Below are positions 28,749-41,800 of a stretch of DNA of 64,000 nt, one piece after another. The translations under genes and the position numbers were made by a program. A model generated the notes under the pieces. That model searched no databases. It had not been told where the DNA came from and was given only the letters and a program-made list of their open reading frames with translations. Location: positions 183,566,571 through 183,630,570 of the forward strand of contig NC_081552.1 in the NCBI RefSeq assembly GCF_963082655.1, written 5' to 3'. This stretch comes from Stomoxys calcitrans (Eukaryota; Arthropoda; Insecta; Diptera; Muscidae). The stretch's first letter is position 1. Each line of letters begins with the position of its first letter.

Positions 28749-29529
28749 CAAGTAAAAACAAGTTCGGCCGGGCCGAATCTTGGAAACCTACCACCATGGA
28801 TTCTGCTAAAAATTTATACAAACTTGATTTAGTTAAAGGGTATAATTTTATTCTGTATACCAAACTTCTGACAAACCAGCAAAAATTAATGCTTCTAGGA
28901 ACCGAACAAGGATAATCGAGAGACCGGCTTATATGGGAGCTCAGCCAAACGGGACAAAATTGCGGGTTGTAAGGGATAAAGAAGTCAAATCGTTTTATAT
29001 GGTAGCTATATCAGGCTATAGACATGCACTAGACACAGTTGTTGAAAGTCATAACAGAATACTATGTGCAAAATTACAGCCAAATCGCACAAAAATTGCG
29101 GCTTTCAGGGGCTCAAGAAGTCAAATCGGGAGATCGACTTAGGCATGTCCTTCTGTCCGTTCTTCTGTCGGAATCACAATAGCGGTCAAACGCGTAAAGC
29201 TAGCCGCTTGAAATTGTGCACAGATACTCAATATAGATGTAGGTTGTTGGGGATTGCAAATGGGCCATATAGGTTCAGATTTGAGTACATCTCCCATAAA
29301 AACCAATTCCCCGATTTGACTTCTTGAAACCCCGGAAGCCGCAATGTTTGTCTGGTTTGGCTGAAAAGTACAGCCAACATCAGTCTATAACCTGATATAG
29401 CTCCCTGTTCGGTTCGCAGAAGCTTTAATTTGTACTGGTTTGACAGAAGTTTGTAATGTAGAATAACAGAATCCATGGTGATGGGTAACCAAGATTCGGC
29501 CCGGCCGATCTTAGCACTTTTTACTTGTT
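28749..29529. repeat. T3 inverted dimer, both ends 3'-type
   Basis: The left end CAAGTAAAAACAAGTTCGGC reads minus; the right end TTCGGCCCGGCCGATC...ACTTGTT reads plus. The GTCC core lies in the middle near 29150. Two 3' halves are joined at their cores. Confidence 0.75.
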
Positions 29530-29745
29530 TTCAATTATTAATTGTATTTTATCTTTGTAATAAACCTCAATGTAGAGGTCAATTCTTCGTAAATACGCTT
29601 TAACCGCAGCAAAAATGAACGGTTATCAATTTGGATTGGGGGAGAATAAAAGCACTGACCGCAAATATTTCCTTATACGACAATTTCGTTGCTATTTAGC
29701 CAACCCTATGGAAAATAAGTAGTCAACATTTCTACGTTAGCCAAC
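29530..29745 (+). promoter_or_regulatory. Or-B 5' flank
   Basis: About 216 bp of non-repeat sequence separates the T3 dimer from the Or-B ATG and must include the promoter if transcription starts here. An upstream ATG at 29615 opens 35 codons and stops at 29722. No clear TATA box is seen. Confidence 0.35.
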
Positions 29746-29870
29746 ATGGATGCACTATTGCAGGACATGCGTGAAAGAGGTAGAAAAATTCTTAAAACTT
29801 GGAAATTTGTAGCCAAATCATGTGACTGTCATGACTTGTATGCGAATAAAGTGGTGCATCCATGGAAATT
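29746..29870 (+). CDS. Or-B exon 1 (start)
   Basis: ATG in context CCAACATGG, 41 codons plus two bases, donor GTAAAG. It encodes a basic N-terminus with RGRKILKTWKFVAK and YANKVVHPWK, expected to be cytoplasmic in insect ORs. Or-C exon 1 has the same length and pattern. Confidence 0.88.
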
Positions 29871-32800
29871 GTAAAGGAGCAGACCATACTTAGAAAAAAA
29901 TTTTAATTAATAAAAACTCAATGTTTTAGGGTTCGTTTGATTTTATTGATTATGGCAATTGTGGGATGGTTTGGTCAAGTGAAATTCTCTTGGATATATC
30001 GCCATCAAACATTTGACGTATACATCGAAGTAAGTTGTTTCAATTTTCCTGCTGAACTTGCTAGCGTTTTCAATTTCTAACGAGCAGTCTCAATTTTTCT
30101 ATTGTCGTTTAAGGCTATTCTGATATTTTTTCAAATCGCCATATCATTTTGTAAATTTTGGCTTTTTACATTTTCGAAGCCACGTCTTTATAAAATGCTT
30201 CAATTGGTACAAGACACGGATGTCATGAAGGATTTGGAAATATTTCAATTGAGTAAGTGGCCATTTATTGGAAAATCGTATTAGTTGCGTTTAAAATTTA
30301 GTAGGGAAAGGCAAAAGTCGGTCGAAATCGATTAATTTATACCCTAAACCGCTCCAGACTATTTCTACAACCACTACTAAAGTTGCCATTAAGTGTAGCG
30401 AAGATGTTTTCATTTTCGCTCCTCAAAAAATATCTGTATCTCGGAATAGGAATTTTTAAAGCCTTTCAAGGATAGTTACGATTGGATAATCTACTAGGCG
30501 TTGAATGATCTACGTCTTATTCCAGTGGAGCGGAAGATCTAAAGACCAGTATTAGACTTAAAATGGACTCCAAAGTTCTAACAGCTGCGGTGGTGGCATC
30601 AGATTGTAGCACTTTGTCCAACCCTCCTACAGGTGTAAGTGCCTTGAACCTGTGGTCGAGAGTTATACTGCAAGTGCACAACCAGTCGTCAGACTAACGA
30701 ATGAGGAAGAGGCGGAAAATCCAGTTGGATGCGCAGTTCTTCCCCTGCCTGTGAGTAAAGGTGGTGTTTTTAATTCAAACTAAGACAGCGACAGTGTCAA
30801 CGAAAAAGTCAGAAAGCAATGCGAGGCACGACAAAGGAAAGTGAAAAGTATGTTCCTACAGAGTAATCGGCGAAAGTGTAGAATGTTCGTAGGGATAGAA
30901 TTGGAATTCCAATCACTTCTAGCGAAGCTGGAAAGAGAAACAGGTCTCCTGAAGGGCACAATACTGCTAAAACGCTGAAAAATAACTCCCCGCTATGCGA
31001 AGACTAAGCCAGCCCTCTCCCAATGGAGATGCTAGACAGTATCCTACGGATGAAAACCAGTCAAAACAGGTACTAAGCTTCATGGAGGACTGTAAATGAC
31101 TGTAAGTGTGACGCACGTGTGTCGTCCACACGACCAGCTCACAATCGGGACACACATAATGCACTTTGGAATCAATCCTTGCTCTGTAGGAGTTGAGGCG
31201 GCTTTACCTACCGGATCGCAATTGGGCCAGAACCATTCCGGTTATCGGAGGAGGTCAATTTCCTTAGATACTCAGGGCTGTCGTTCTCCAAGAACAACAG
31301 CAGGCACTCAGGTCTGTCGTTCTCCAAGAACAACATTCACCCGGTGGTTATTCACCGCATCTGCTACCGCGGTTGCATGAATGTTGCCCGCTTGATGTAG
31401 AGGTTCTCTCTTGTAAAGGGTGATTTTTTTGAGGTTAGGATTTTCATGCATTAATATTTGACAGATCACGTGGGATTTCAGACATGGTGTCGAAGAGAAA
31501 GATGCTCAGTATGCTTTGACATTTCATCATGAATAGACTTACTAACGAGCAACGCTTGCAAATCATTGAATTTTATTACCAAAATCAGTGTTCGGTTCGA
31601 AATGTGTTCATTCACCGTAACGTTGCGTTCAACAGCATCTTTGAAAAAATACGGTCCAATGATTCCACCAGCGTACAAACCACACCAAACAGTGCATTTT
31701 TCGGGATGCATGGGCAGTTCTTGAACGGCTTCTGGTTGCTCTTCACTCCAAATGCGGCAATTTTGCTTATTTACGTAGCCATTCAACCAGTAATGAGCCT
31801 CATCGCTGAACGGTGAATGAACACATTTCGAACCGAACACTGATTTTGGTAATAAAATTCAATGATTTGCAAGCGTTGCTCGTTAGTAAGTCTATTCATG
31901 ATGAAATGTCAAAGCATACTGAGCATCTTTCTCTTTGACACCATGTCTGAAATCCCACGTGATCTGTCAAATACTAATGCATGAAAATCCTAACCTCAAA
32001 AAAATCACCCTTTAGATCATGCAGATCCACCCTAAGGCTTTACGTTCGGTGGATACCTCTACACAAGATGATGATTTGTATAGTCCCTGGGATAAAAGCT
32101 CAGAAGGTATAGCTTAGACAGCACGTAGTTATGTCTTTGCAATAACACGTGATAACTGAGGAGACGGCCTGTCGCAGTTCGAAGAAAGGCTTTCTGACAG
32201 ATCTAAATATTGGGTTGCCAAAAAGTAATTGCGGATTTTTTAGAAGAAAGTAAATGCATTTTTTATAAAACTTAGAATGAACTTTAATCAAATATACTTT
32301 TTTTACACTTTTTTTCTAAAGCAAGCTTAAAGTAACAGCTGATAACTGACAGAAGAAAGAATGCAATTACAGAGTCACAAGCTGTGAAAAAATTTGTCAA
32401 CGCCGACTATATGAAAAATCCGCAATTACTTTTTGGGCAACCCAATATTATTCCACTGCATGACACAGTGACCACATTGTCAGCAAGGTTTCTTTGTCAG
32501 CACCACAAGTGCTTCGGGCAAGTGTTTTGAGAACCTTTTTAATACCCACCACCATAGGTTTGGGGTATACTAATCTAGTCATTTCGTTTGTAATACTTCG
32601 AAATATTGATCTGCGGGCCCAAAAATTACATATGTTCCGGATCGTCTCGACATTCTAAGTCGATCAAGCCATGACCGCCCGTCCATCTGTTGAAATCACG
32701 ATAGCGTTCGAACGCGCAAAGCTAGGGACTTGAAATTTTGCATAGATACTTTTTATTAATGTAGGTCGTAGGTTTGGGTATAGCCCCCATATAAAGCAAT

Positions 32801-35800
32801 CCCCCGATTTGACATCTTGAGCCCCTAGAAGCATTAATTCCCATCTTATTTGGAACAAAAATTTGGAACAAGGATTTAAATTATGATTTCCGACATCTGT
32901 GCCAAGTATGATCCAAATCGGTCTATAAACAGATATAACCCCCATATAAACCGATGCCCGGATTTGACTTCTTGAGCCCTAGAAGCCACAATTTTGAAAT
33001 TTGGAACAAAGACTTAAGTTATGACTTACAACATCGGTTCCAAGTTTTATACTAATCAGTCAATATAGTGATATAGGCCACTCTGAGTACCGATATCCCC
33101 CTATGAATTTCTGAGACCAAAATAATTCAAATACAAACTCAGTTAATAAGGGTACATTTTTAGCGGAATCCATGGTGGTGGGTACTCAAGATTCGGCCCG
33201 GCCAAACTAAGCATGCTTTTACTTGTTCTGTTTCTGACCTTACCGAGGACGGGTAGAGGTTTAACAGTGCCGGATATATCACCCCGCCTTGGGGAACTCC
33301 CTGTTTCATTCTAGGGGTTTTGACTTCTTATTCCTAATTTCCACAAATGACAGGCGACCATGCAGATAATTCGCAACTTAGCGTTTTTAACCTGAATGAA
33401 GGGAGGTATTGGTGACGATGTCTGCAAATAGTTTGGCATGGCTGACCGTGTCTAATGCTTTCGATAGATCCAGGGCTAAGAGGTCCGGACTATCAGATGG
33501 CATGTGCTAAGCCAAGGCAAATGTGATGCTTCGAAATCCATGCTGAAGCTCGGCGTATGGAAATTCTCCAACTATGCACGGGAGGACTTGTCTCTCAGGC
33601 GTTTTGGCTACTGATGAGAGAAGGGAGATCGGTAAGTACGACTCTCCTTTACTCGGGTCTTTTCTGGGCTTCAGCAGCGGGACCATTTTGCCCATCCTCC
33701 AGAAATCGGTTTCAGTAAGAGTGCTTAAAGACAGTTGAAAGGTACTCGACTTCAGCTAGATTCAGATTTTGCAGTTTCAGTGTAGAGATTCCGTCGGGGC
33801 CGAACGCCTTTGATGATTTGGCCCCACGGATGACAGAAGTAACTTCGTCCACGGTAAATTGTAACGGCTGTCCATCGACTTGGAGACTACGGGTTTGAGG
33901 ATTGGCTCACCTCCCAGCCTTTTTACTCTCTGGATGCTCAATAATTTGGGGATTTAACAGACTGGCGCATCTCTTCGGGTCAGTCATGGTCGCACCGCAC
34001 AGTAGGCCAAATGGCGCAAAAATTGGAAATAAGTACACAACTTTTTATCTGTTGATCGGAGCGGTATAAAATGTTCAAGACATTTTTAGAGGAGGACATG
34101 GGCAGACAGGAGACGACACGCCAATAAGGCGTATGCATCAGCTTATCTGCGCAATCTGGCTAGAAAAACGCATACTCGATGATTGGAACCTCAGGTCACT
34201 ATGTCTCATACACAAGAAAGGAGACAAGCCGGAATGTGCCAACTACAGAGGAATAAGTCTCCTCCCCATCGCATACAAGATACTCTCGAGCGTACTGTGT
34301 GAAAGATTAAAATCTAAAGTCAATGAGGCCCTATCAATATTCACACTGCGCCAAATCCTTGAAAAGACCCGAGAAGGACAAATCAACACCTACCATCTTT
34401 TTGTTGACAACAAAGCCGCTTTCGATAACTCTTTACTTTCGAAGGTATTTCAAGCCATGTCTGAGTTAGGTATTCCAGAAAAATTAATAAGACTCTGCAG
34501 GATGGCACTTGCTGATGCGCGTTCCTCAGTAAGAATAGAAAAGAATCTCTCCGAACCATTCAATACCAAACGAGGTTTCAGACAAGGACACAGCCTATCG
34601 TGTGATCTCTTTAATATCCTGCTGGAGAAGATTATACGAGATGCTACTCGCCTATGCCGACGACATCGACATCATAGGTCGGTCACCGGAACTAGTAACT
34701 ACAGCCCCTGAAATCAAAGGAGAGCCAGTGAAAATGAGTTTGGCAGTAAATGGAGATACGACGCAATGGATGGTATCAACTCCCAAAACGCCTTGTACAA
34801 CCGAGCAGATAAAGAAAATGGAGAAAGAAAAGAGATAGTCAGTAACTTTATCTACCTCGGCACCGCCGTAACCGAAACGAATGACACCAGTCTTCAGATA
34901 AAGCGAAGTATAATACTGGCAATCAGGTGCTACTTTGGACTAAGTAAGCAGTTTAGAAACATGGCCACCTCTCGACAGACGAAGATTACGCTATACAGAG
35001 ATACTACCCGTGTTGTTATATGGTTCTATGGCATGGGTACTTGCGAAAGCAGATGAGGCAATGATTGGAGTATTTGAGATGGATTTCTTCATAAAATATA
35101 TGGATCAGTTTGCTTTAGAGTAGAATATAAGCGACGTATGAACCACGAGCTGTATGACGACGATAGCATAGTTACACGCATTAAAATACAACGGCCGCTT
35201 TGGTTAGATCATGTCGTCATAATGGATGAAGAAGCTCTATCAAAGAAGTCTTTTGAAGGCAAACACGGTGGTACACGCAAACCGGGAAGACGAAAAGTCC
35301 GATAGAAAGATCAAGTGGCAGGAGATACCTCGAAACCGGGTGTCAGAGATTTTAGAATGAGCGCAGAAAATCGAGGCACTTGGGATGCTATTTTACGTTC
35401 TTCTAGTGGAACAAATGTTCTGTCATAGCCAATTAAAGTAAGTCAAGTAAGGACATGGACAAACATATTGTGTTGTTTGTCTATATCTTTAATGGTGACA
35501 AAGTTGACCACTTTCCCCTTTTCAACCTTCAAGGTGCTATAACTTTTGATCTACGTAGCCGATTTGAATAATTTAAAATTCTGACGAAAGAGCTTGACGA
35601 ATTCTCAATAAGTAAGTTCATTCGGCCGGGCCGAATCTTGGGAATCCACTACCATGGATTCAGCTAAAACAAAAACAAAGCTTTAACAAACAAATTTAGT
35701 TGAAGGGCATATTTTTATTCTACATATCAAACTTCTCTCAAACCAGCAAAAATTAAAGCTTGTAGGGACCAAAGAAGGATGATCGAGAGACCGGGTTGCA

Positions 35801-38800
35801 TAAGAGCGACAACAGGTAATAGACTGATTGGACCGTATTTGGCACAGTTTCTCACAGTTGGAAGTCATGACAGAACACCGCATGCAAAATTCCAGCCAAA
35901 TCGGAAAAAAATTGTGGCTTCCAGGGGCTCAAGAAATCCAATCGAGGGATCGGTTTATATGGAGCTATATCAGGTTATTGACCGATTTGGACCGTAATTG
36001 GTACAGTTGTTAGAAGTCGTAACGGAAAATTTAAGCCAAATCAAACGAAAATTGCGGCTTCCAGGGGCTCTACACGTCAAATCGGGAGATCGGTTTATAT
36101 GGGAGCTATATCCAAATCTGAACGGACTTTACCTGAACGGGCACCTTACCACCATTTTCAAAAACACCAGATCTCGGAGAGTGGTGCACCGATTTAGCGA
36201 AATGTTGTATGCCATCTTAACACTAAGTGGTATAAGCACTAAAATGGTATAAATTTTTGGGGTCAAATAGCTTGGGGGAATGCCCAAACCCAAAAATCAC
36301 CCGAACGGACATGTTTACCGATTGGTACAATATGGGTATCAAATGAAAGGTATTTAAGAGTAGAGTGCGAACTTGGCATGAACATCTTATATACCCTCCA
36401 CCATGGATCGCATTTGTCGAGTTATTTTCCCGGCATCTCTTCTTAGTCAAAAAAAGGATATAAGAAAAGATTTGCTCCGCTATTAGAGCGATATCAAGAT
36501 ATGATCCGGTTTGGACCACAATTAAATTATATGTTGGAGACCTGTGTAAAAAGTCAGCCAATTCGAATAAGAATTGCACCCTTTGGGGGCTCAAGAAGTA
36601 AAATAGAGAGATCGATTTATATGGGAGATGTATCGGGCTATAGACCGATTCAGACCATAATAAACACGCATGTTGAGGGTCATGAGAGGATCCGTCGTAC
36701 AAAATTTTATCGGATAATAATTGCGATCTCTAGAGGCTCAAGAAGTCAAGATCCCAGATCGGTTTATATGGTAGCTACATCAGGTTATGAACCGATTTGA
36801 ACTTTATTTGACATAGTTGTTAAAGTAAGAATAAAATATGTCATGCAAAATTTCAGCCAAATCGGATAGGAATTGCGCCTTCTTGAAGCTCAAGAAGTCA
36901 AGACCCCAGATCTGTTTATATGGCAGCTATATCAGGTTATGAACCGATTTGAACCATACTTGGCACAGTTGTTGATATCATAATAAAATACTTCGTGCAA
37001 AAATTCGTTCAAATCGGATAAGAATTGCGCCCTCTAGAGGCTCAAGAAGTCAAGACCCAAGATCGGTTTATATGACAGCTGTATCAGGTTCTGGACCGAT
37101 TTGAACTATACTTGGCACACTTGTTGGATATCATAACAAAACACGTCGTGCAAAATTTCATTCCAATCGGATAAGAATTGCGCACTCTAGAGGCTCAAGA
37201 AGTCAAGACCCAAGATCGGTTTATATGGCAGCTATATCAGGTTATGAACCGATTTGAACCATACTTGGCACAGTTGTTGATATCATAATAAAATACTTCG
37301 TGCAAAAATTCGTTCAAATCGGATAAGAATTGCGCCCTCTAGAGGCTCAAGAAGTCAAGACCCAAGATCGGTTTATATGACAGCTGTATCAGGTTCTGGA
37401 CCGATTTGAACTATACTTGGCACACTTGTTGGATATCATAACAAAACACGTCGTGCAAAATTTCATTCCAATCGGATAAGAATTGCGCACTCTAGAGGCT
37501 CAAGAAGTCAAGACCCAAGATCGGTTTATATGGCAGCTATATCAGGTTATGAACCGATTTGAACCATACTTGGCACAGTTGTTGATATCATAATAAAATA
37601 CTTCGTGCAAAAATTCGTTCAAATCGGATAAGAATTGCGCCCTCTAGAGGCTCAAGAAGTCAAGACCCAAAATCGGTTTATATGACAGCTGTATCAGGTT
37701 CTGGACCGATTTGAACTATACTTGGCACACTTGTTGGATATCATAACAAAACACGTCGTGCAAAATTTCATTCCAATCGGATAAGAACTGCGCACTCTAG
37801 AGGCTCACTCCTTCGGAAGTTAGCGTGCTTTCGACAGACAGGCGGACGGACGGACGGACACACCGACGGACATGGCTAGATCGACATAAAATGTCGCGAC
37901 GATCAAGAATATATATACTTTATGGGGTCTCAAACGAATATTTCGAGTAGTTACAAACAGAATGACGAAATTAGTATACCCCCCATCCTATGGTGGAGGG
38001 TATAAAAATCAATTTGTATTTGTTTGTTTCTTTGTATGTTTGTGTGTTCCTTATAGACTCAGAAACGGCTGAACCGATTTTCTTGAAATTTTCACAGATG
38101 GTGCATAATGACCCCGTGGTGAAAATAGGGTACTACATTTTTTGATATCTGAAGGGGGGGCGGACCCTTCCCCTTACCCTAATTTTCAGAAATGCCAGAT
38201 CTCGGAGATGGCTGGTGCGATTTAAGCGAATTTTTGTGTGCTCTCATATTGTACCCTAAAAATAAAAATCTGTTATCCAAATTTCGGATGGGGTACCTAG
38301 GGGGACCGCCCCACCCTAAAACCTACCAGACATATATTTAGACCAATTACGACAATATGGGACTCAAATGAAATTTAGGATAAGAAAACGTATCTGATAT
38401 CCAATTGTCGAACTAAGTGCTTGGGGGACCACCCCAACCCCCAAAACACCCCTAAATCGGACATATCTACCGACCATGGCAATATGGGACTCAAATGAAA
38501 GGTATTTGCGAGCAGAAAACGAATCTGATATCCAAATGTGGGACCACGTTTCTGGGGGTCCACCCCTTTCCCAAAACACCCCCAAACAGGACTTATTTAC
38601 TGAACATGGGAATATGGGGCTTAAATAAAAGGTATTTGAGTGTAGAATTAGAATCTGATATCCAAATATGAGACCAAGTGTTTGGGGGGGCCGCCTCTTC
38701 CCAAAAACCTCCCCCAAAGGGGACACATTTACGACCATAGCCACATGGGGCTCAAATGAAAGGTATTTGGGAGTAAAGCACAAATCTGATATCAATATTC

Positions 38801-41800
38801 GGAAAAAGTGTCTATGGGGCCAACACCACACGACCCCCACAACACCACCCTTCCCCTTCCCCACCACCCTTGGATCCCTTCCCCAAATAGGACTTATTTA
38901 CTGACCATGGGAATATGGGGCTTAAATAAAAGGTATTTAAGTGTAGAATTACAATAGAATCTGATATCCAAATATGGGACCAAGTGTTTGGGGAGCCGCC
39001 TCTCCCCAAAAACAATCCCTAAAGGGGACAAATTTACGACCGCAGACATATGGGACTCAAATGAAAGGTCTTGGGGAGTAATGCACGAATCTGATATCAA
39101 TATTTGGGAAAAGTGTGTATGGGGCCACTACACCACCCAAATAGGAAGTATTTGCTAACTTTTGCAATATGAGGCTCAAATAAGAGGGTTTTTAAAGTGG
39201 AACACGAAACCGATATATATTTTAAAGGCCAACTCACTGAGTGGCCGCCCATCCCCCAAAACACCCCCCCCCCCCCCCCCAAGGCGGTCACGTTTGCCGA
39301 TTAAGGAAATATGGGGCTCAAATTAAAGGTATTTGGGAGTAGACCACGTATCTGATATCAACATTAGGGACCAACTGTCAAGGGGACGTCCCACCACCGT
39401 AACAACCCCCAAATAGGACGTATTTGCTCACCAAGACAATTTGGGTCGTAAAGAGAGTGGAACTAAATATTTATAGTTTTTAGGGCCAATACCCCAAACC
39501 GGACATATTTGCTGACTTGCAATAAGGAGTTTAATTGAAATTTGAAAACGAATTTGATATCGAATTTTGAGGGCAATGGCAATATGGGGTTCAAATAAAT
39601 GATATATAGATACATGAAAATAGAGCACGTTGCTGATATATTTTCCGGGCTTAGTGTTTGGGCGACCACCCCAATCACACCCCTAAATCGGCCATATTTA
39701 CCGACCATGTCAATGTAGAGCTTAAATGAAAGGGTGACCAATTTTCTGGGTTGTCAACCCCTGCCCCAAAATACCCCACAAACAGCAATTTTTTAGTGAC
39801 CATCGCAAAATGGGGCTCAAATAAAGGTATTTGGAAGTAGAATACGAATTTGATATCCACATTTAGGACCATGTATTTAGGGCATCACCCCTTCCCCAAA
39901 ACACCCCGCAAAGGGTAAACATTTTTCGACCATGCCAATATGTGGTATTTAAGATTAGAAAACGAATTCGATAACCTATTTTCGGCCATGTGTTTGGCAA
40001 TATGGGTTTTAAATAAATGGTTTTTGAAAGAAGAGCTCGATGTTGATATTTTTTCAGGGCCAAATGCCTGGTGGACCACTTCAACCCCGAAAACACCCCT
40101 AAATCAGATATCATGAGAATATCGGGCTGAAAAAAAGTTTTTTAAGAATGGAGTACACCTTTCATCCAAACTTAAATTCGTAGACCAATAAAGATCATGT
40201 GGGATTCAGATAAGGGCCATTATATTGTTAAACTTTTAGTCAAGTTTGCATGGTATTTCACTAAAAGATCAGCTAGTCTGTTATAAGAATATGATCAAAG
40301 GTGTCTACAGGGCCTCCCCAATCACAAAAATCAACAAAACGGGCATAAATGTCCAACGTCACAAAATGGGTATCAAATAAAAGGTCTTTGGGAGTTGACT
40401 ACGTTTCTGGTATACACATTTGAGACAGAGTCTGGTACCGGCCCACACTCTTAATACCCTTCAACAGGACTTGTAGTTCGATCGGGATAATATGGAAATT
40501 AAAAAAGGTCTATGTCAGTAGAGTTCGAATCTTATGTTGATATATGGATTCAAGTATCTGGGTCATGTCCTGTCGTTCAGCAGGATATGTAGATCGCGAC
40601 AATAAAGCACTCAAATAAGTTGTTTTTTTGGGTCTTAGCGTCGATAGGACCGAAAATCTCCTCCCAATAAAAACAACACCAAACTGTCATTTAGGACGAC
40701 CGAGAATATTGTTATCAAATGAAAGGATGAGTCAGAGGGCAATCCCCCTTCCCCATATCTACCCAAAAAAAGAAATTAAATTGTTATATGAAGACCGATT
40801 ACGATAGAATAGGTCAGCAATAGGTTTTTGGTAGTAGAGTATACTTTTTATCCTCAAATCGGGATGTACACAGGAGGACCTGCGGATCTTTAAAAATGTT
40901 GTATCCCAAGTAGTAGCTTTGAAATATAGTATTGAATTAGATAAGCAGTATAAAAAACAGGTAAGAGCGTGCGGCGCGGGCCGAATCTTATATACCTACC
41001 CAACACGGATTGCATTTGTTGAGTTTTTTTCGCGGTATCTCTTTTTAGGCAAACTAAGAACAATGGATAAGAATTGTTATGCTATTGGAGATATATCAAG
41101 TTATAGTCCGATTGGGACCATAAGTGAATTGAATGTTGAAGAACGTAGTAGTCATAGGGTAATAATTCAGTCCATTCGGATAAGAATTGCGTCTTTTTGG
41201 GTCTCAAGAAACATATTCGGCAGATCGGCAGAGAGCTGTATCAGGCTATAGATCGATAAGACCATATTAAACACGTATGTTGAAGGTCATGGGAGAAGCC
41301 GTTGTACAAAAGTACAAGTAAAATTATATTAGTAAAAAGTAAAAATTATATTATAAAATATTTATATGGCAGCTATATCAGATTATGCACTGATTTGAAC
41401 CATATTTATCACAGTTGTTGGAAGTCATAGCAAAATACAGCATGCGAGATTTCAGCCAAGAATCGGAATTGCGCCCTCTAGTGGCTCAATAAGCTAAGAT
41501 CCAAGAACAGTTTATATGGCAGCTATATAAGGTTATGGACCGATTTGAACCATACTTAGCACAGTTGTTGAAAGCCATAGCAAAACACTTCATGCAAAGT
41601 TGAGCCAAATCAAATAAGAATTCCGCCCTCTAGATACTGAATATCTTCATCGCCACCTTTAAAATGTTTGACATTATGGGGCTCACACAAAATCTAGCAC
41701 GATGCTGATATTATTTCAGGGTCCATCTCCTAGACTTCCTTCAAACCGGCCATGTTTCCCAACTATGGCAAAAAAGGGCTTAAATAATAGGCATTTGATA

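Noticed and set aside
31478..31840. 120-codon minus-strand ORF as a working transposase
   Set aside because: Only an internal piece read into the inverted arm of a palindromised element; catalytic regions are missing.
38364..38867. 167-codon minus-strand ORF
   Set aside because: Lies wholly in T4 monomers; the peptide repeats with the DNA period and has no domain.
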